NCBI GenBank assembly: GCA_021234155.1
Contig: JAJEKV010000027.1
Coordinates: 8,899,448-8,963,447 of the forward strand
Length of the DNA: 64,000 nucleotides
Reading direction: 5' to 3'
Source of the DNA: Isoetes taiwanensis
Taxonomy: Eukaryota; Streptophyta; Lycopodiopsida; Isoetales; Isoetaceae
In this document: positions 51,863 to 63,315 of the stretch, in pieces
How positions within the stretch are numbered: position 1 is the stretch's first letter
Layout of the letters: every line of letters begins with the position of its first letter
Translations under genes and position numbers: made by a program
The notes under the pieces: model-generated
The model's input: the letters and a program-made list of their open reading frames with translations, nothing else
What the model was told of the DNA's origin: nothing
Database searches by the model: none

Positions 51863-52345
51863 ATGACAGAGATCGAACAGGAAGAAAAGAGCGTGAATCT
51901 GGCCTTAGATGGCACTATTCCGGGGACTGAAGGGGTAGAAACCCTTCTAAAGCTTTACAGAGCACTAGAAAAAGGAGATGTAGAATCTGTGCAAAATCTG
52001 GTAGCCAAAGATCTGGAGTGGTGGTTCCACGGCCCGCCAAAAAGGCAGCATTTGATGCGCATGTTAACAGGCAAAGACAGGCTTGGATCTTTCTGCTTCG
52101 ATCCGATTAGCGTATCTGCAATAGATGCTTGCAGTCTTGTTGCAGAAGGAAAGGGCCCTTCTAAGGAAGATTACTGGGTCCATATCTGCACTGTAAAACA
52201 GGGTAAGGTTGTTCAAATCCACGAATATTTCAAGACCCTTGTTACTGTGACAGGATTAAACAAATGCCATGCACTCTGGCAGAGCCAGGCCTCTGCTACT
52301 TCTTCTTCCTTGCCTGGACTCATCTTTGTTCCTTCAGAGTGCTAG
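51863..52345 (+). CDS. Wound-induced protein 1 (WI12/SAG20) family protein, SnoaL-like
   Basis: This 160-residue protein is the only intact recognisable gene. Residues about 22-45 hold the 'LLKLYRALEKGDVESV' helix. Then come 'LEWWFHGPP' (about 50-58), 'QHLMRMLTG' (about 61-69), 'VAEG' (about 92), 'YWVHICTVKQGKV' (about 102-114), 'EYF' (about 119) and a C-terminal 'LWQSQ....SSLPGL'. These are the hallmark motifs of the WI12/WUN1 family, which has an NTF2/SnoaL-like cone fold; members are transcribed after wounding, in senescence and under stress, and their biochemical role is unknown. No signal peptide or membrane segment is visible, so a cytosolic or nuclear location is expected. The length fits the family. 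The ATG at 51863 is the first in frame, 36 bases after the likely intron acceptor, and the CDS itself needs no intron. The protein ends in VPSEC, longer than the usual LPGLVLA(L/I) end seen in the copy at 34.4-34.8 kb. That copy, same strand, 17 kb upstream, is its only visible relative. Confidence 0.9.
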   Translation: MTEIEQEEKSVNLALDGTIPGTEGVETLLKLYRALEKGDVESVQNLVAKDLEWWFHGPPKRQHLMRMLTGKDRLGSFCFDPISVSAIDACSLVAEGKGPSKEDYWVHICTVKQGKVVQIHEYFKTLVTVTGLNKCHALWQSQASATSSSLPGLIFVPSEC

Positions 52346-52608
52346 ATTTCTTCTTAGCTTATGCTCTAAAAGATTAAAGCCTTTTAATCTTGTGCTGCAT
52401 GTAGAACTTTTTAATCGTGTGCTTCATTTAAAGTTCTGTTTACCTTTGAATCTTGGAAGTTTGATATGTCCTTATCATATCCTTATCTATCCATCTATAT
52501 TTATCTTATTTGTTAGTTTATTCACTAACGTGCACTCAATGTCATGGAACATGTCACTAGTGACTAGCTTTGTATTACCATTACTATTTTTGGATGTCTT
52601 GAAAGAGT
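52346..52608. other. 3' flank of the WI12-family gene
   Basis: T-rich 3'-UTR-like sequence with a short direct repeat ('gccttttaatcttgtgct' / 'actttttaatcgtgtgct', about 52379-52422). No canonical AATAAA is seen. The polyadenylation site is undetermined. Confidence 0.4.
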
Positions 52609-52768
52609 TGTCTTGATGTTTGGCAAATATGAGGGTAAATAAGTTTTAAAGTTGGAAATTTTGGATTGAGCTAGTCCATCAAAGACTTGTCTTGGTGTTT
52701 GGCAAATATGAGGGTAAATAAGGTTTAAAGATGGAAATTTTGTGATTGAGCTAGCCATCACAAATAGA
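52609..52768 (+). repeat. Tandem duplication, 2 x ~80 bp
   Basis: 52609-52687 and 52688-52768 share 'ttgtctt(g)tgtttggcaaatatgagggtaaata' and the following sequence to 'gattgagctag' with only a few substitutions and small indels. It is non-coding and lies 260 bp downstream of the WI12-family gene. Confidence 0.85.
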
Positions 52769-52824
52769 TTTTTGGTAAATTTTATGCATATGCATATTTC
52801 CATGTTGGTTCTTCTATCTATTCA

Positions 52825-52899
52825 GATATTTCGAGTTCCCAACCAAAAATTTGAATCATTTGTATTGATTCAAATTATTGGTTAGCAACTTGAAATATC
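52825..52899. repeat. Hairpin, 34 bp arms with 30 matches, 7 bp loop
   Basis: 52825-52858 and 52866-52899 are reverse complements with four mismatches (30 of 34). The RNA would fold into a 75-base stem-loop with small bulges, a size and geometry like a compact miRNA precursor or a tiny foldback element. No expression evidence can be seen from sequence. Confidence 0.85.
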
Positions 52900-52949
52900 C
52901 AAATATGCAAGGAAACATTAGGAAGCTTGCCATGTGGAAGCCCAGCTAG

Positions 52950-53135
52950 AATGAACATCCCATTGTTGAGGTCAAATCTCCATTGTCTTATTTTGGCCAT
53001 CCCATTCTTGAGGTCACAATCTTCATTGGATTCAATGGCCATACTTGAGGGCACATCTCCATTGCCTTATTTTGGATTTGATGGCAATTCTTAAGGGCAC
53101 ATCTCCTTGCCTTATTGTGGATTCTTGAGTTTGCT
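52950..53135 (+). repeat. Degenerate tandem repeat, ~55 bp units, about 3.5 copies
   Basis: The phrase 'ttgagg(t/g)ca...tctccattg.cttattttgg' recurs at about 52964, 53012, 53041 and 53090 with variable spacing and partial units. Non-coding. Confidence 0.55.
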
Positions 53136-55894
53136 AGCCTAATCCAAACACAAATTTGGCATTCATTCCTTTCAGTGACACAAAACCTAGAATTTGAAAA
53201 CTTGGGATGAAGATAAGAAAACAACATAGATGCATCTAATAAAGATTTACAATCTGGAAGGCAAAGGAAGATAGATTTGAATTTTTAATGCCTCTTCACA
53301 AATTGTTGAGGTCGCTACAAGGCAATCTCATAACCCCCAAATGCAGATGCATCCTTATTGGTTTTCTACCTTTGAGATTGTCTTCTTATGATCAATCACT
53401 TATCATCACCATAGTCCACTAGGATACTAGGAAGGTATGGTGTTGCCCTAAGGGCAACATGTAATTGTGATACATGCATTCAGAAACTAAATTCAGTATA
53501 CTCAAAGACTAGGTCAAAGTTTGGAAGATTCTTGGTATTCAATATTGATGTGGAGGAGTTAAAGATATTTCATTCTTGAGTCCAACCAAGTGCTCAAGGT
53601 TCAAATTCACATGAGGAGTGCTTTATTTGAAAAAATGCTTAGTCAAAATATGCTCTAGAAGATTACGGGTTTATGAAGTTTGGAAGATATTTTTTGAAGA
53701 TTGGAGGGGAAGTCAAAAGTTTGGAAGACCCCATGGTGCTTGATTTATCCCTTAGCCATCCTCATCCAATCGGCTGTTCATATTCTATTTTCCATCCATT
53801 GAGATTTTTCTAGCCACTTTTCCCACACCCATACTACTTTTGTTTTACCCTTGCATACTTTATTTGCTTTGCCCAAATTTCTCTTTCTCTATTACATCAT
53901 CTCCCCCATTACCTCTATATCTTCTCACTTCTTATGACATTTGTTTTTGCAAGACTTTACAGCAAAATTCTTTACAATTCCTTACCATTTATGCCATGCC
54001 ACTTGTATACCTTATGGAATATTCTTGATCATTATGCCTAAGGACTTGGCATATTCAAGAAAAATTAGGGTTGCCATTGCCAAAGTGATCCATCTCTTCA
54101 ATTTTCTATAAGTGGCCTTTTTAAAACCATGGTTTAGCTTTGCAAAATTAAAAAATCTGACGCATTCCATGGATATGCAGGCTGAGAGAAATACGAGGTA
54201 CAGTATCCACTTTGTTATTCACGAGGAAAATACGGCAGAACCCTAAATTTACGGCCCACCTCGAATCGCGGATTTGGCACGGAGCCCTCGGAACCTACCT
54301 ATTTTAACCTTCAGCTCTTTAGAGCCAAGATAAACCCATCAATCAAGGGCTAAGATTAAGCAAACATTTGAAAACTAAGATATAAACATGGGATTAGACA
54401 AAAGGATTTTCTTGAGCCCGGAAGCGTGCAGTCTACCACTGTAGGTCATTCTTTGGAGGCATGAGAAGGATTTTGGAAACTTCAGTACTCTAGATCAAAT
54501 TAAAAGAGATTTGGTTGGAAATTACCTATTGAAATTATTTATTGACTGAAGTTGATTTTGGAAGTCTTTGGAGAATATTATTATCCAACATTATTATGAT
54601 TGATTTACCTCCATATCAATGAAATTTGATGCCTACTTGAAGAAAATTATCTACATTGTGATTCTTTCTGATTTCTATACGTTCAAACTCTACGAGAAAA
54701 TTCCCATACTTTTGATTTACTTTTATCAATCCTTGAGACATCGGAGCCCATATGTTTTGAAAAATCCAAAAATTCACTCACAACTTTCGAGTTAGAAATT
54801 TTTGCATTGTTTCCCGACTATTCTTGGTTGTATTTTGCCAAGTCATTACAAAAATACTTTGCCTATCCAAATGGAAATCGACCACTTGCCTATATTCCTC
54901 ATCATCATCCTGACATGTTGCTTTTGAAATTCTAAAAGTGGTTAGCAACTCAAAATCCTAATCTCGATGTTTTTGGTTGACCTCTATTATTGAAATTTTG
55001 GTACTTTGGGCTGAATAGCTCACAAACTAAGTTTAAGGCTTGGAAATTGGAGGCTTCAACAGTTACCTACAACTTTTTGACCAAGTCTCTGATGATTGAC
55101 TCAAAAAGTCGATCTGCATATCAATACCACAAGCTGTTTTGGCAAAGGTGTCAATTTACGGAAATGCGGAAAGGGTATAAAACTTCAAGTTTTGGAACTT
55201 GTCTTTGAAATTATCTTGCATGGTGATCACCTTAAGTGATCACGGAGGTTCTAACCCAATTTGAGTGAAAACTCAAGTTGGTTCCTTATCAGTTTGACCC
55301 TTAAGCGGGTTTAGGGTCCAACATTTTAGAGGTCACAAGAGATTTCTACACTGGATTTTCCCAAGAACTCTGGCTCCGGCAAAGTTCCCGTGAGCAAGAA
55401 TTGATGGTCGGGGAGACTTGAGGAGCCTTTAGAGATAGATCTCTTCCTCCTAATTTTGCAAATTATGGATTACTTCAAAGCCTGCCTTATCGGTTTGATT
55501 AAATATGCCTACTCCATTGCTACTTTTGATTCAGCATGAGTGCTATACTTTTAAGTGCTTTGAAGATTATTACGAGGGATTTTGGTTTCAAAAAGGATGC
55601 AAGCTATCTGGTCGAAAGTGTTTTAAAGAGGAAGTGAAGGGTGCTTGGTTGTTATGAGAAGCTTATGGAACCCTTCTTGGGATGACCTTGTCACCAAGTT
55701 TTTGGGGTTTGGAGAAAAGCGTCTTGCTCTAAAGACCTTGTTAATGAGTTTCTCCATTTATACGGGTGAAAGTGCGAGCGATCTGAGGAAAGAATTAGGT
55801 ATAACCTTCATGAATAGATGCGGGGAGAAAGTTCAAGTCACTATTCCATACTTTTGGCGGGTGTCCTCCTTTATTAAACACTACTGATTAAAGG
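53136..55894. other. Anonymous AT-rich sequence
   Basis: No gene is recognised. Short frames such as 53840-54028 and 55645-55887 have no assignable motif. A 'gtgatcaccttaagtgatcac' palindrome-like stretch lies near 55221-55242. Confidence 0.4.
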
Positions 55895-56480
55895 CACATT
55901 CGGCGTTCTATTTGACGTCACAGGCGTGGATTTGCCGTCGATGATGCGGCGTTAAAGCGTCGATGCTTGACACGTCGGTCACGGCGAGGCTGGATGTCGT
56001 TTAACTACCTTTATCGCGTGCAGCTATACGGCCATGGCTAGCGTCGTAAAGCGGCGGCGCGCGTCGGCTCTTGGCTTCGGCGTACGTGGGCGACCATGCG
56101 ACTTTTCCGGCGGCGTGGCCAGCGCCAGCGCGGCGGCTGGCGTGGGCGATGAAACGCGGCGGCCGATTAAGCGGCGAGCATTACCGCGTGGTCATGTGGG
56201 CGTGTCGTGCCTCCCAGCGTAGCGTCGCGTATGGCGCAGCCGGGGCTGGCTGGCGGCCGCGTGTTGAAGCGTCGTTCAGCGGCGTGATGGCGTGGTTGTG
56301 CGGCGTCGGCGGCGGCTGGCGAAGTGGCGTACACGTTTATCTTGGCGTGGCAGCCACGTACTTTATCGTCGTTCAACGGCGATTAATGGCGGCGGCCGTA
56401 GCGGCGTGAGGCGGATGATAGCGTGGCCAATGATGCGTAATGGCGTACGCCCGACAACGTCGTTAAGCGGCGATCGAAAT
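55895..56480. other. CpG-dense block with recurring CGTCGTT/GGCG words
   Basis: This ~585 bp block is saturated with CpG and made of recurring words such as cgtcgtt, gcggcg, ggcgtg and tggcgta, unlike anything around it. Frames stay open on both strands simply because of the GC-rich composition (for example 56034-56222 and 56071-56409), and I see no protein motif. Two short stretches at 62120-62260 and 63316-63341 use the same words. Possibilities are an unmethylated CpG island, the GC-rich part of a mobile element, a degenerate satellite, or a sequencing/consensus artefact. Confidence 0.6.
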
Positions 56481-56483
56481 TTT

Positions 56484-56800
56484 GAAAAAAAATATTTGTT
56501 TAATATTTATTTAATATTAGTTAATATTCATAGTAAATATTAACAAGTATTTATGTAAATAAATATTTAATAATATCTATTAATATTAAATAATATTAAT
56601 ATTAACAATAATATATTAATAGTATTAATAAATATTAAATATGAACAAAATAAATGAGAATAAAAATTTAAAAATTGAAAAATAAACAAATATTGATTAG
56701 ATTATATATTGGTATTGATATCATAGTAGATAAGCATTATTATTTAATGTAATTAAATGTTAAGAATAAAAAAATAAGTCGAGCATAAAATCAGCATAAG
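56484..56800. other. Extremely AT-rich low-complexity block
   Basis: Almost entirely A and T, dominated by AATATT and TAATATTAA words, starting immediately at the right edge of the CpG-dense block. It is a candidate for DNA-unwinding or matrix-attachment behaviour. No gene. Confidence 0.8.
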
Positions 56801-58869
56801 CGAAAGTCTGGTAATAAGAACAAGCATAAAAGAACCGTTGAATTCAATTAGTATATTTCACAATGGCAATTTGCATTACAAAATATATTGAGTCTTTAGT
56901 TGTTGCTCTCTCTTCTTCTTAGGTCTTCATTGGTAGCAAGTGTGTTGTCTGTATTATATTGTATCGCAACAATTAGTTCATTGTAGTCACAAATAATTAT
57001 AATGAATGATACACACTTCCCGGATTCGCAGCAGCGTCTTGGATAATATAGTACTTTTTGAAGGCCTTTGGCGTTCATCTTTAGCGGTAGGCGACCAATG
57101 ACTTCTATTGAAATTAGGCTTTAAGCTAATGTTAGTGTTCAACTTCAGAACCTACATTATAAACCAAATTTATGCTAAATAAGCTTATCGAGAAAGCCCA
57201 TATACTTAGCCGGACCAGGTCTTATTGGCACTATGGTACGCCACTTGCTTCATCGTACCCACCGTCCATTGTGCCTTTCATTCTAGCTTCCCCTTTCTTT
57301 GATAATATATTTGGCCTTCAAACACTACAATGCAATACAAAGGACTTAGTCCACATAAGCGTCGGCTAATTATCGACTCTCGGAGCTTCTGGCCACAGCC
57401 ACAAAGGACTTAGTCCACATGGCGTCATCTAAATTTCATCACGTGAGCCTCCGCCGGGAAGATGATGTACTGAAAAATGCCTCATGATCCAACCCGGATA
57501 GGTACGTACCGCCCTCTATCGAGACTCACGTAGCTTTGGCAAGAGCTTTTGTTGCTTCTTCGATTACCTACGATATAAATAAAATATAAAGGTACAATGA
57601 GGTTATAATGAAAACGAAAGAGCTAATACACAGTGGCTTTAACATATTTTACACTTGTAGACAAACTTCCACCTCCATGAGATCTCTCTCGACTTGAGCT
57701 TCGGGATGTCTGCTTCTAAAATCTCCTTGATCTCTCTTTTTCCTCATCATGACTCCGGGGTTTAGTATTACCTTGTGGGCGTTTGTAAATGCTATTTGTG
57801 ACACTATTAGCCATCTTCCAAAAATTGTCGCTTCATCACAACGATCTTTATGGCCTTGTTTTGCTTCTTGATACTACACTCAACACTCGACTAACATATG
57901 AATGTGTTAGTGAACAAGGCATAATTCAAGATGAACTCACTCATATTTAAAAGAGATGCCTTAAGTGGGAAATTGGTCGCAGTGGTGCACGATCTTTTAA
58001 TAGAGCTTGAAGAGATTGGAGTCCACTTTCAGAGGCGTGAGCGACGGTCGGTGCTCGATAGATGCGGGTTGGATCCCTCGTCCTCGAGGGAAGCCCAGAT
58101 TGGTCTGAAGGGAGTGTATGAGCTATGGCGTGGAGGGTCATAGGCATGAACCTCGCCTCTTTGTCCAACTGACGCTAGCGGCTGTAATCTCTCCATTTAC
58201 GAGGCGTCATCCCAAGTTGCAGGCATTCCACCTATCTTCAGGGATTCTCGCCCAGATTGACATCTCGAGGTTCCACTGCTGCCGATCGCCACTCCTACGC
58301 AGATGGGGTCCTTTTCCTCAGGCTCTTGCTTTCGCGAGAAGAAGATCGCCCGAAAAACACGGCGGCGAACATTATGCATGGGAAGAAGGGCGTAACGCAT
58401 TTACCGCACCACACTTCCCTGCAGGTACTAAAACAATTCCAGAGGCAAGTTCAAATCCCGGAAAATGGGAGTTCGCGACCATTTATCCTGAAAATATAAT
58501 CCTGCAAATCAGCACAATGGTGGAGGTGGCGGTGATGGCGAGCTAAACTTTGAGCATTATGCGCCTCTTAAAAGAGCCTTCGCGAGGGTTTAGAGAACAT
58601 CAATAAGGCTACCAAACCACCACGATAAAGGATTATGAACAATAGATATGCCATAAATAGGTATCCATAGTTCGGACATGTGCAAAAAACACAAAGTTAT
58701 ATGAATGCGATGAATAACATAGTAGGAAAGCAACAAATGTTAGCAACATGGGAAGTTCATTACAAAACATTGGAAGTTGAATAATTAAAAGTGTCTTTAT
58801 ATATTTGGTTATTAGACAATTAAAAAATTTACTACTCTTAAACATGGCAAGATATACAATATTGTATTC
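56801..58869. other. Anonymous sequence with a small direct repeat
   Basis: 'acaaaggacttagtccacat' occurs twice, at 57337-57356 and 57401-57420. Plus frames 57931-58143 and 58118-58546 overlap and look moderately protein-like (R-, P- and S-rich) but carry no motif I recognise. Opposing frames are equally long, so I do not call them genes. Confidence 0.35.
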
Positions 58870-59760
58870 ATGGCGAGGAGTTGTGATAACAACAATTTGA
58901 CATCTCAAGGCATCCATGCACTTCATGTGCCATCTTTGATATACAACCATGGTAGAAGATATTCCAACACTTTGTAAGGCTTCCAACAGCGGAAGCTTTG
59001 GGTGCGTGATGAGAATCACGTCTTCCACGTAGGCTTTATCATTCTTGTTTGCTCACTCCAACTTGTCAAGGCGTGGAATTTGGTACATATAGGTTGGTTA
59101 ATACATTGAGCATTGTTGTTATTATTAAACCGCACTCCATTAAATGCATAGCTTTACCCGCGAAATCGAAGCATCTCATAGTATATCCCGAAATGCATAG
59201 ACATCATGAATTTAGGTGTCCCCATACGATCATCATCCTTTGATTTCTCAAACCACGGTTCCTCCCCAACCATGGATATTTTTGCTTGTCCATCAGAAAG
59301 CAAGTCTGAACACTTCAACAAGGAGACTGACTGACTCTTTGGCATAAAATGGTGCATTGTCCCAATCACCAATGGCCACACACACATTTTTGGTACTCAT
59401 CATCAAAATGTAATTTGACTCTCTTGCAGATTAGCTTTGTGTGAGTGAAGTGGCCTTTGTGGATCTCAAGACACCTTCTGCTAGAGGCAAGAGCTATCTG
59501 GGCATCTTGATATACAACTTCGCATTTTGCTCCTAAGTTAGAGTGCCTATGTGTTTGTCGGTTCTTCTTGGCGCTCTAGCAATTGCATTTTGACCATCTT
59601 CGTGACAAGTTATTAGGTAAATAGTCAAACAAGAATTGTGCAAGTGTCTCTCCATTCATGAAGGTCGAATCACCATTATTGGCTATGGTATCCCCATGAG
59701 CTATAACGGCTTCATGCAAGTCAATGGATGTAGCCAAGCGGGATCACGGGCTCTTGAAAG
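58870..59760 (-). pseudogene. Unidentified broken coding-like region
   Basis: Successive minus-strand frames read like ordinary protein. From about 59760 to 59372 one frame runs ~130 codons with a single internal stop (at about 59587) and includes 'HGDTIANNGDSTFMNGET', 'DYLPNNL', 'GAKCEVVYQDAQIALASS' and a Cys-rich 'ICKRV...DEYQKCVCGHW'. A shifted frame at 59387-59154 follows, then a frame at 59028-58870 with 'VEDVILITHPKLPLLEAL'. This amounts to some 250-280 codons in one direction with only a few breaks, much better than chance for this window. I cannot identify the family: it could be an unlisted transposable-element protein or a cellular pseudogene, possibly frame-broken by consensus errors. 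The ends are approximate. Confidence 0.4.
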
Positions 59761-60668
59761 CGTATTATGTATTTTGAGCCATCATGCGTCTACGCCCCTA
59801 TCTTTTGCCCTTGAAAACCCATCCACTATATAGCTCATCATCTAGGAAGTGTTGTGTTAGTTGATCTTGATTTGATGCGTCACGATGTGTTGGTTTCTCC
59901 TGATAAGGCATATCACATCCCGGCCTCTCACGGGTATGGGATCATAAATTGATGTGTTCATGCTGTTCTCAAAGTGGGGCTTGCTAGGCCTGCTCCACTA
60001 AACTTCCCCACGATGCAAGCATTTTAGTACCTCAAGCGGCGTGCATTGAGATCGCAATGATGTTCTTGTGATCTGCCGCGTGGCTGCAGTCCATGAAGCT
60101 ACCCCATTCCTTGACGAGCCTCGGCATTGGGACTTTGGTACTGAATACTTCCGCAAACGTAATAGGTTGTCAGGGTTTCTAATCATTGGCTGTCGCGTCA
60201 AGGAGAAGTTGCTGTTCTTCATGACGCGGCCCATTTGTGCTAACTCAAATTGTACTTCCTTTTCACGTAACCGACAAAGATAGTGCGACCGTTGACCGGT
60301 TGCATCTCTCGTCGGGACTTTGGATTGCTTTATATCTCATTTATGACCCAGCGTCTATCTACTAACCATTTGGTATTTTCGGGGCCATACCACTACAAAA
60401 CCAAACTAGGTTATTAATCACGCTGTGACTTTTCAAACCTTCATTATAAATCTTACACCACTTTTCTTAGGTTAGTTTCCCTTTTAATTTTTTTTGAAAA
60501 CTTCAACTATTAGAAATTTCTTCTTATATACTTCCTCCACAATGGTAGTTTCTTTGACATCCCTAACATTTTAAAACAACATTCTTTAACTAGAAACTAG
60601 AAAATCAATAATGCAATTTTTTTCAAAAACCACACTTGCTTATCCCGAAAATCCAGTAAAAGATTTCT
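59761..60668. other. Anonymous sequence, possibly continuing the coding-like region
   Basis: A minus frame at 60234-59998, readable upstream to about 60275 without an ATG ('LREKEVQFELAQ', then 'R.VMKNSNFSL'), could be part of the same broken gene. The opposing plus frame at 60068-60283 is about as long, so the strand cannot be decided. 60300-60668 is AT-rich and empty. Confidence 0.3.
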
Positions 60669-61165
60669 ATTTATTAATATATTAATAAAAATAAACAAAA
60701 GAGTAGAAGCGGTGAGCTTGGACTGAACACCTAGTCTTCTCCACTCAAAGTGGCGGAGCCGACCATACCCTGTCCAGTCTCCCAATTTTTCTAAACTAAA
60801 TACATTAATCAATAAATTACAAGAGTAGCGGTGAGAGCTTGGACACGGAACTACCCTAGTCTTCTCCCACTCAAGTGGCGGAGCCATACTTATGTCCAGA
60901 GTCTACATTTTTTCTAAATAAATACATTAGTAATAAAATTACAAGAGTAAGCCAGGCAGGCTTGGACCCGAACACCTAGTCTTCTCCACTTTCAGTGAGG
61001 GTAGACCATGCCCTGTCCAAGTCTCCCCAATTTTTCTAAACTAAATACATTAATCGATAAAATTACAGAGTAAGCGGTGAGCTTGGACTGGAACACCTAG
61101 TCTTACTCCACTCAAGTAGGGTAGACCAACCCCTTGTCCAAGTCTCCCCAAGTTTTTTAACCTAA
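60669..61165 (+). repeat. Tandem array, four copies of a ~122 bp unit
   Basis: Units begin near 60669, 60796, 60918 and 61041. Each has 'ctaaa.taaatacattaat', 'aattacaagagtaag', 'gcttggac', 'cacctagtcttctccact', 'gtccaagtctcccc' and 'attttttctaaa'. Copies differ by substitutions and by indels concentrated at two places: aagcggtgag versus aagccaggcagg, and gtggcggagcc versus gtagggtagacc. Non-coding minisatellite. Confidence 0.85.
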
Positions 61166-61452
61166 ATAAAACATTTAAAATTTTATTCTCCTACTCAAAC
61201 TCAAATTCTTACCTAGAATATCTTGAGGCTGCGAAAATGATTTCAAAAGGCGGCGCGTTTGTTAAATGATGTACAAAAATAAAGGCATTCAATAATTAGA
61301 AACTTACATAAATAAAGAAATAAAAAACAAAAGACCATTCGCGTTAAAAATATCATTGACATTAAACTTCTTACATTGTTAATTAAAAGAAACTATATTG
61401 ACATGTAAAAACAAAAAAAAAATAAAAATAAAAAAAGGGAAGAACATATAAA

Positions 61453-61548
61453 AAGAAGGGGCCTGCGTCTTTCCAGCGGCGTCCCCCTTCTTATAATAAA
61501 AAATAGAGGAAGAATGGGCCTGCGTCTTTCTTGGCGTCCCTCTTCTTC
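61453..61548 (+). repeat. Direct duplication, 2 x ~40 bp
   Basis: 'agaa.gggcctgcgtctttc' followed by 'ggcgtccc.cttctt' occurs at 61453-61492 and 61509-61548. Each unit is partly palindromic (aagaagggg...ccccttctt). It sits just upstream of the GAA tract. Confidence 0.75.
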
Positions 61549-61560
61549 CATGGAAAAAAA

Positions 61561-61780
61561 ATAGAAGAAGGAAGAAGAAGAAAGAAAGAAGAAGAAGAAG
61601 AAGAAGAAGAAGAAAGAAGAAGAAGAAGAAGAAGAAGAAAGAAAGAAGAAGAAGAAGAAGAAGAAGAAGAAGAAAGAAGAAGAAGAAGAAGAAGAAGAAG
61701 AAGAAAGAAGAAGAAAGAAGGGGAGATAGGAAGAAAGATTGAATAGAATGAGAAAGTGATGAAGAAGAAGAAGAAGAAAA
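61561..61780. repeat. Long (GAA)n polypurine tract
   Basis: Purine-only sequence on the plus strand made of GAA/AGA units with occasional extra A, running for well over 150 bases and fading into AGAAGAAG-rich sequence to about 61780. Frames through it give artificial Glu/Arg (plus) or Ser/Leu (minus) proteins. The tract is triplex (H-DNA) prone. Confidence 0.9.
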
Positions 61781-62218
61781 TGAATAGAAGATTGGAAGAG
61801 CGGAAGATTGAAGAAAAAACGATGATTGGAAGTAGGTGGAAGAAGAAGGAGGAGGATTGATTCATACTAAGAAGTAATGGATTGAAGAAAACAAGGATGG
61901 AAAGAAGAGAATAGAAATGGGATGGATTGAAAACAAAGAAAAAACAGAAGCCTAAATCTATCAAACAACGAAGCCTAATTCAAAAATAAGAGTTGATTGA
62001 TCCATTGAAATACTAACTGGATGCTTGGCGGAAGCTTGAAAGGACATAAGGATGATCGCGCCAAACATGCATACGAAAGCGGCTCCTCCAGCGTAGAACC
62101 AAAAACTGAAGGAAAAGCGGCCCTGTTTTACATAAAAAGTTGAGGCGTCGTTCGCGGCGTTGTAACGTCGTTAACGGCCTGGCTTGTCTGATACTTGTCG
62201 TTAATGGCGTCTACTCGC

Positions 62219-62245
62219 GGCGTCTTTGTGATTAAGCGGCGTGCC
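62219..62245 (+). repeat. 27 bp word, copy 1 (partner at 63316-63341)
   Basis: 'ggcgtctttgtgatta(a)gcggcgtgcc' followed by a T run occurs here and at 63316-63341 with one base difference, 1.1 kb apart in direct orientation. The flanks are less similar, though both are preceded by 'act.ggcgt'-like sequence. Confidence 0.8.
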
Positions 62246-63315
62246 TTTTTTTTTATTATCAGAAGACGCCCATATTTGGTCCCCATATCTTTGTCACCTT
62301 CCCCATGTGGATCTCCTTGGATACTTTTGTCCTTTCATTATATTATTTATGGAAAGGACAACGTACTCGTTCCTTGGTAATAACGTTTCGTTGTCACTTG
62401 GTAACCAAGTTGTCCACTTCCTTGGTAATAATGCATCGTCTTTTGATGATGTTCCAAGCATATAATGGATTGTTTTTATCAATTTGGCTTATTTATTATT
62501 TGTGCCTCGCCAATTTCAAGGTTTGGTGTTGGATGCCTTTGTGCTTTTGATGATGATCACAGAAGCAATTATCGCCCGAATACCTCATACCTTCTTTGTT
62601 TCTTCATCGTCTCTTCACATTCTATCTCTTGATGCGAAGCACCTTCATTAAACTCTCTTAAATTCGTCTTTCGGGACACTTTCGAATGAGTGGAGCCGCA
62701 ATGACGAGGACACACCATCACTTAGAAATCTGATCTCCTTATTCTTTGAGGGCAATCTTAGGCCATCGCAGTCGATTCGCATTTGGAGGTACAAAGCGAG
62801 ATGAACGGTCCGACGAGAGAAGTTAGGCCAATTCACGAAGCTCCTCGAAGGGGATGGGTTGATAAGGAATGGCGACGAACAACTTCGATGGGGTGGGCGG
62901 AGGGCTGCCTCATATCTTTGAAGCAGCTTTATTTCTGAGGCAAAGGCGAAGGCGCTGAAAATGGAGGGCCGTTTGGATGCACAACGTTCAAACCTCTGTT
63001 TAGAAGCTTTACAAAAGCAGACAATCGCGAGGTTTGGTAACCAAGCTCATATTTCGTGATGGTCACTCTAAAACTGGATGGTAGGTTTGGATGCGTTACG
63101 TCCCGAAGTCATATTGATGGAGTTGATACGGAGGATCTTGGCCCAAGGGAGTTGAAGTGGGCGTAAAGTGAAACTAGTCTTTTCTATTATATGTTGTCTA
63201 TTATGTGTGATATGTTTGTGTTGAATTAGCCGTATCTTGCTTAAGACCTATGTATTTCTTTATCTAAGAATACGAACATTGGAAAGTAATACCAAAAATC
63301 CGGGCGTCCATACTT

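Noticed and set aside
56034-56409. Overlapping open frames in the CpG-dense block
   Set aside because: They stay open because of GC-rich composition, with similar frames on the opposite strand and no protein motif.
61491-61964. 157-codon minus-strand frame and overlapping plus frame at 61531-61746
   Set aside because: Generated by the GAA/TTC tract, which gives poly-Ser/Leu on one strand and poly-Glu/Arg on the other.
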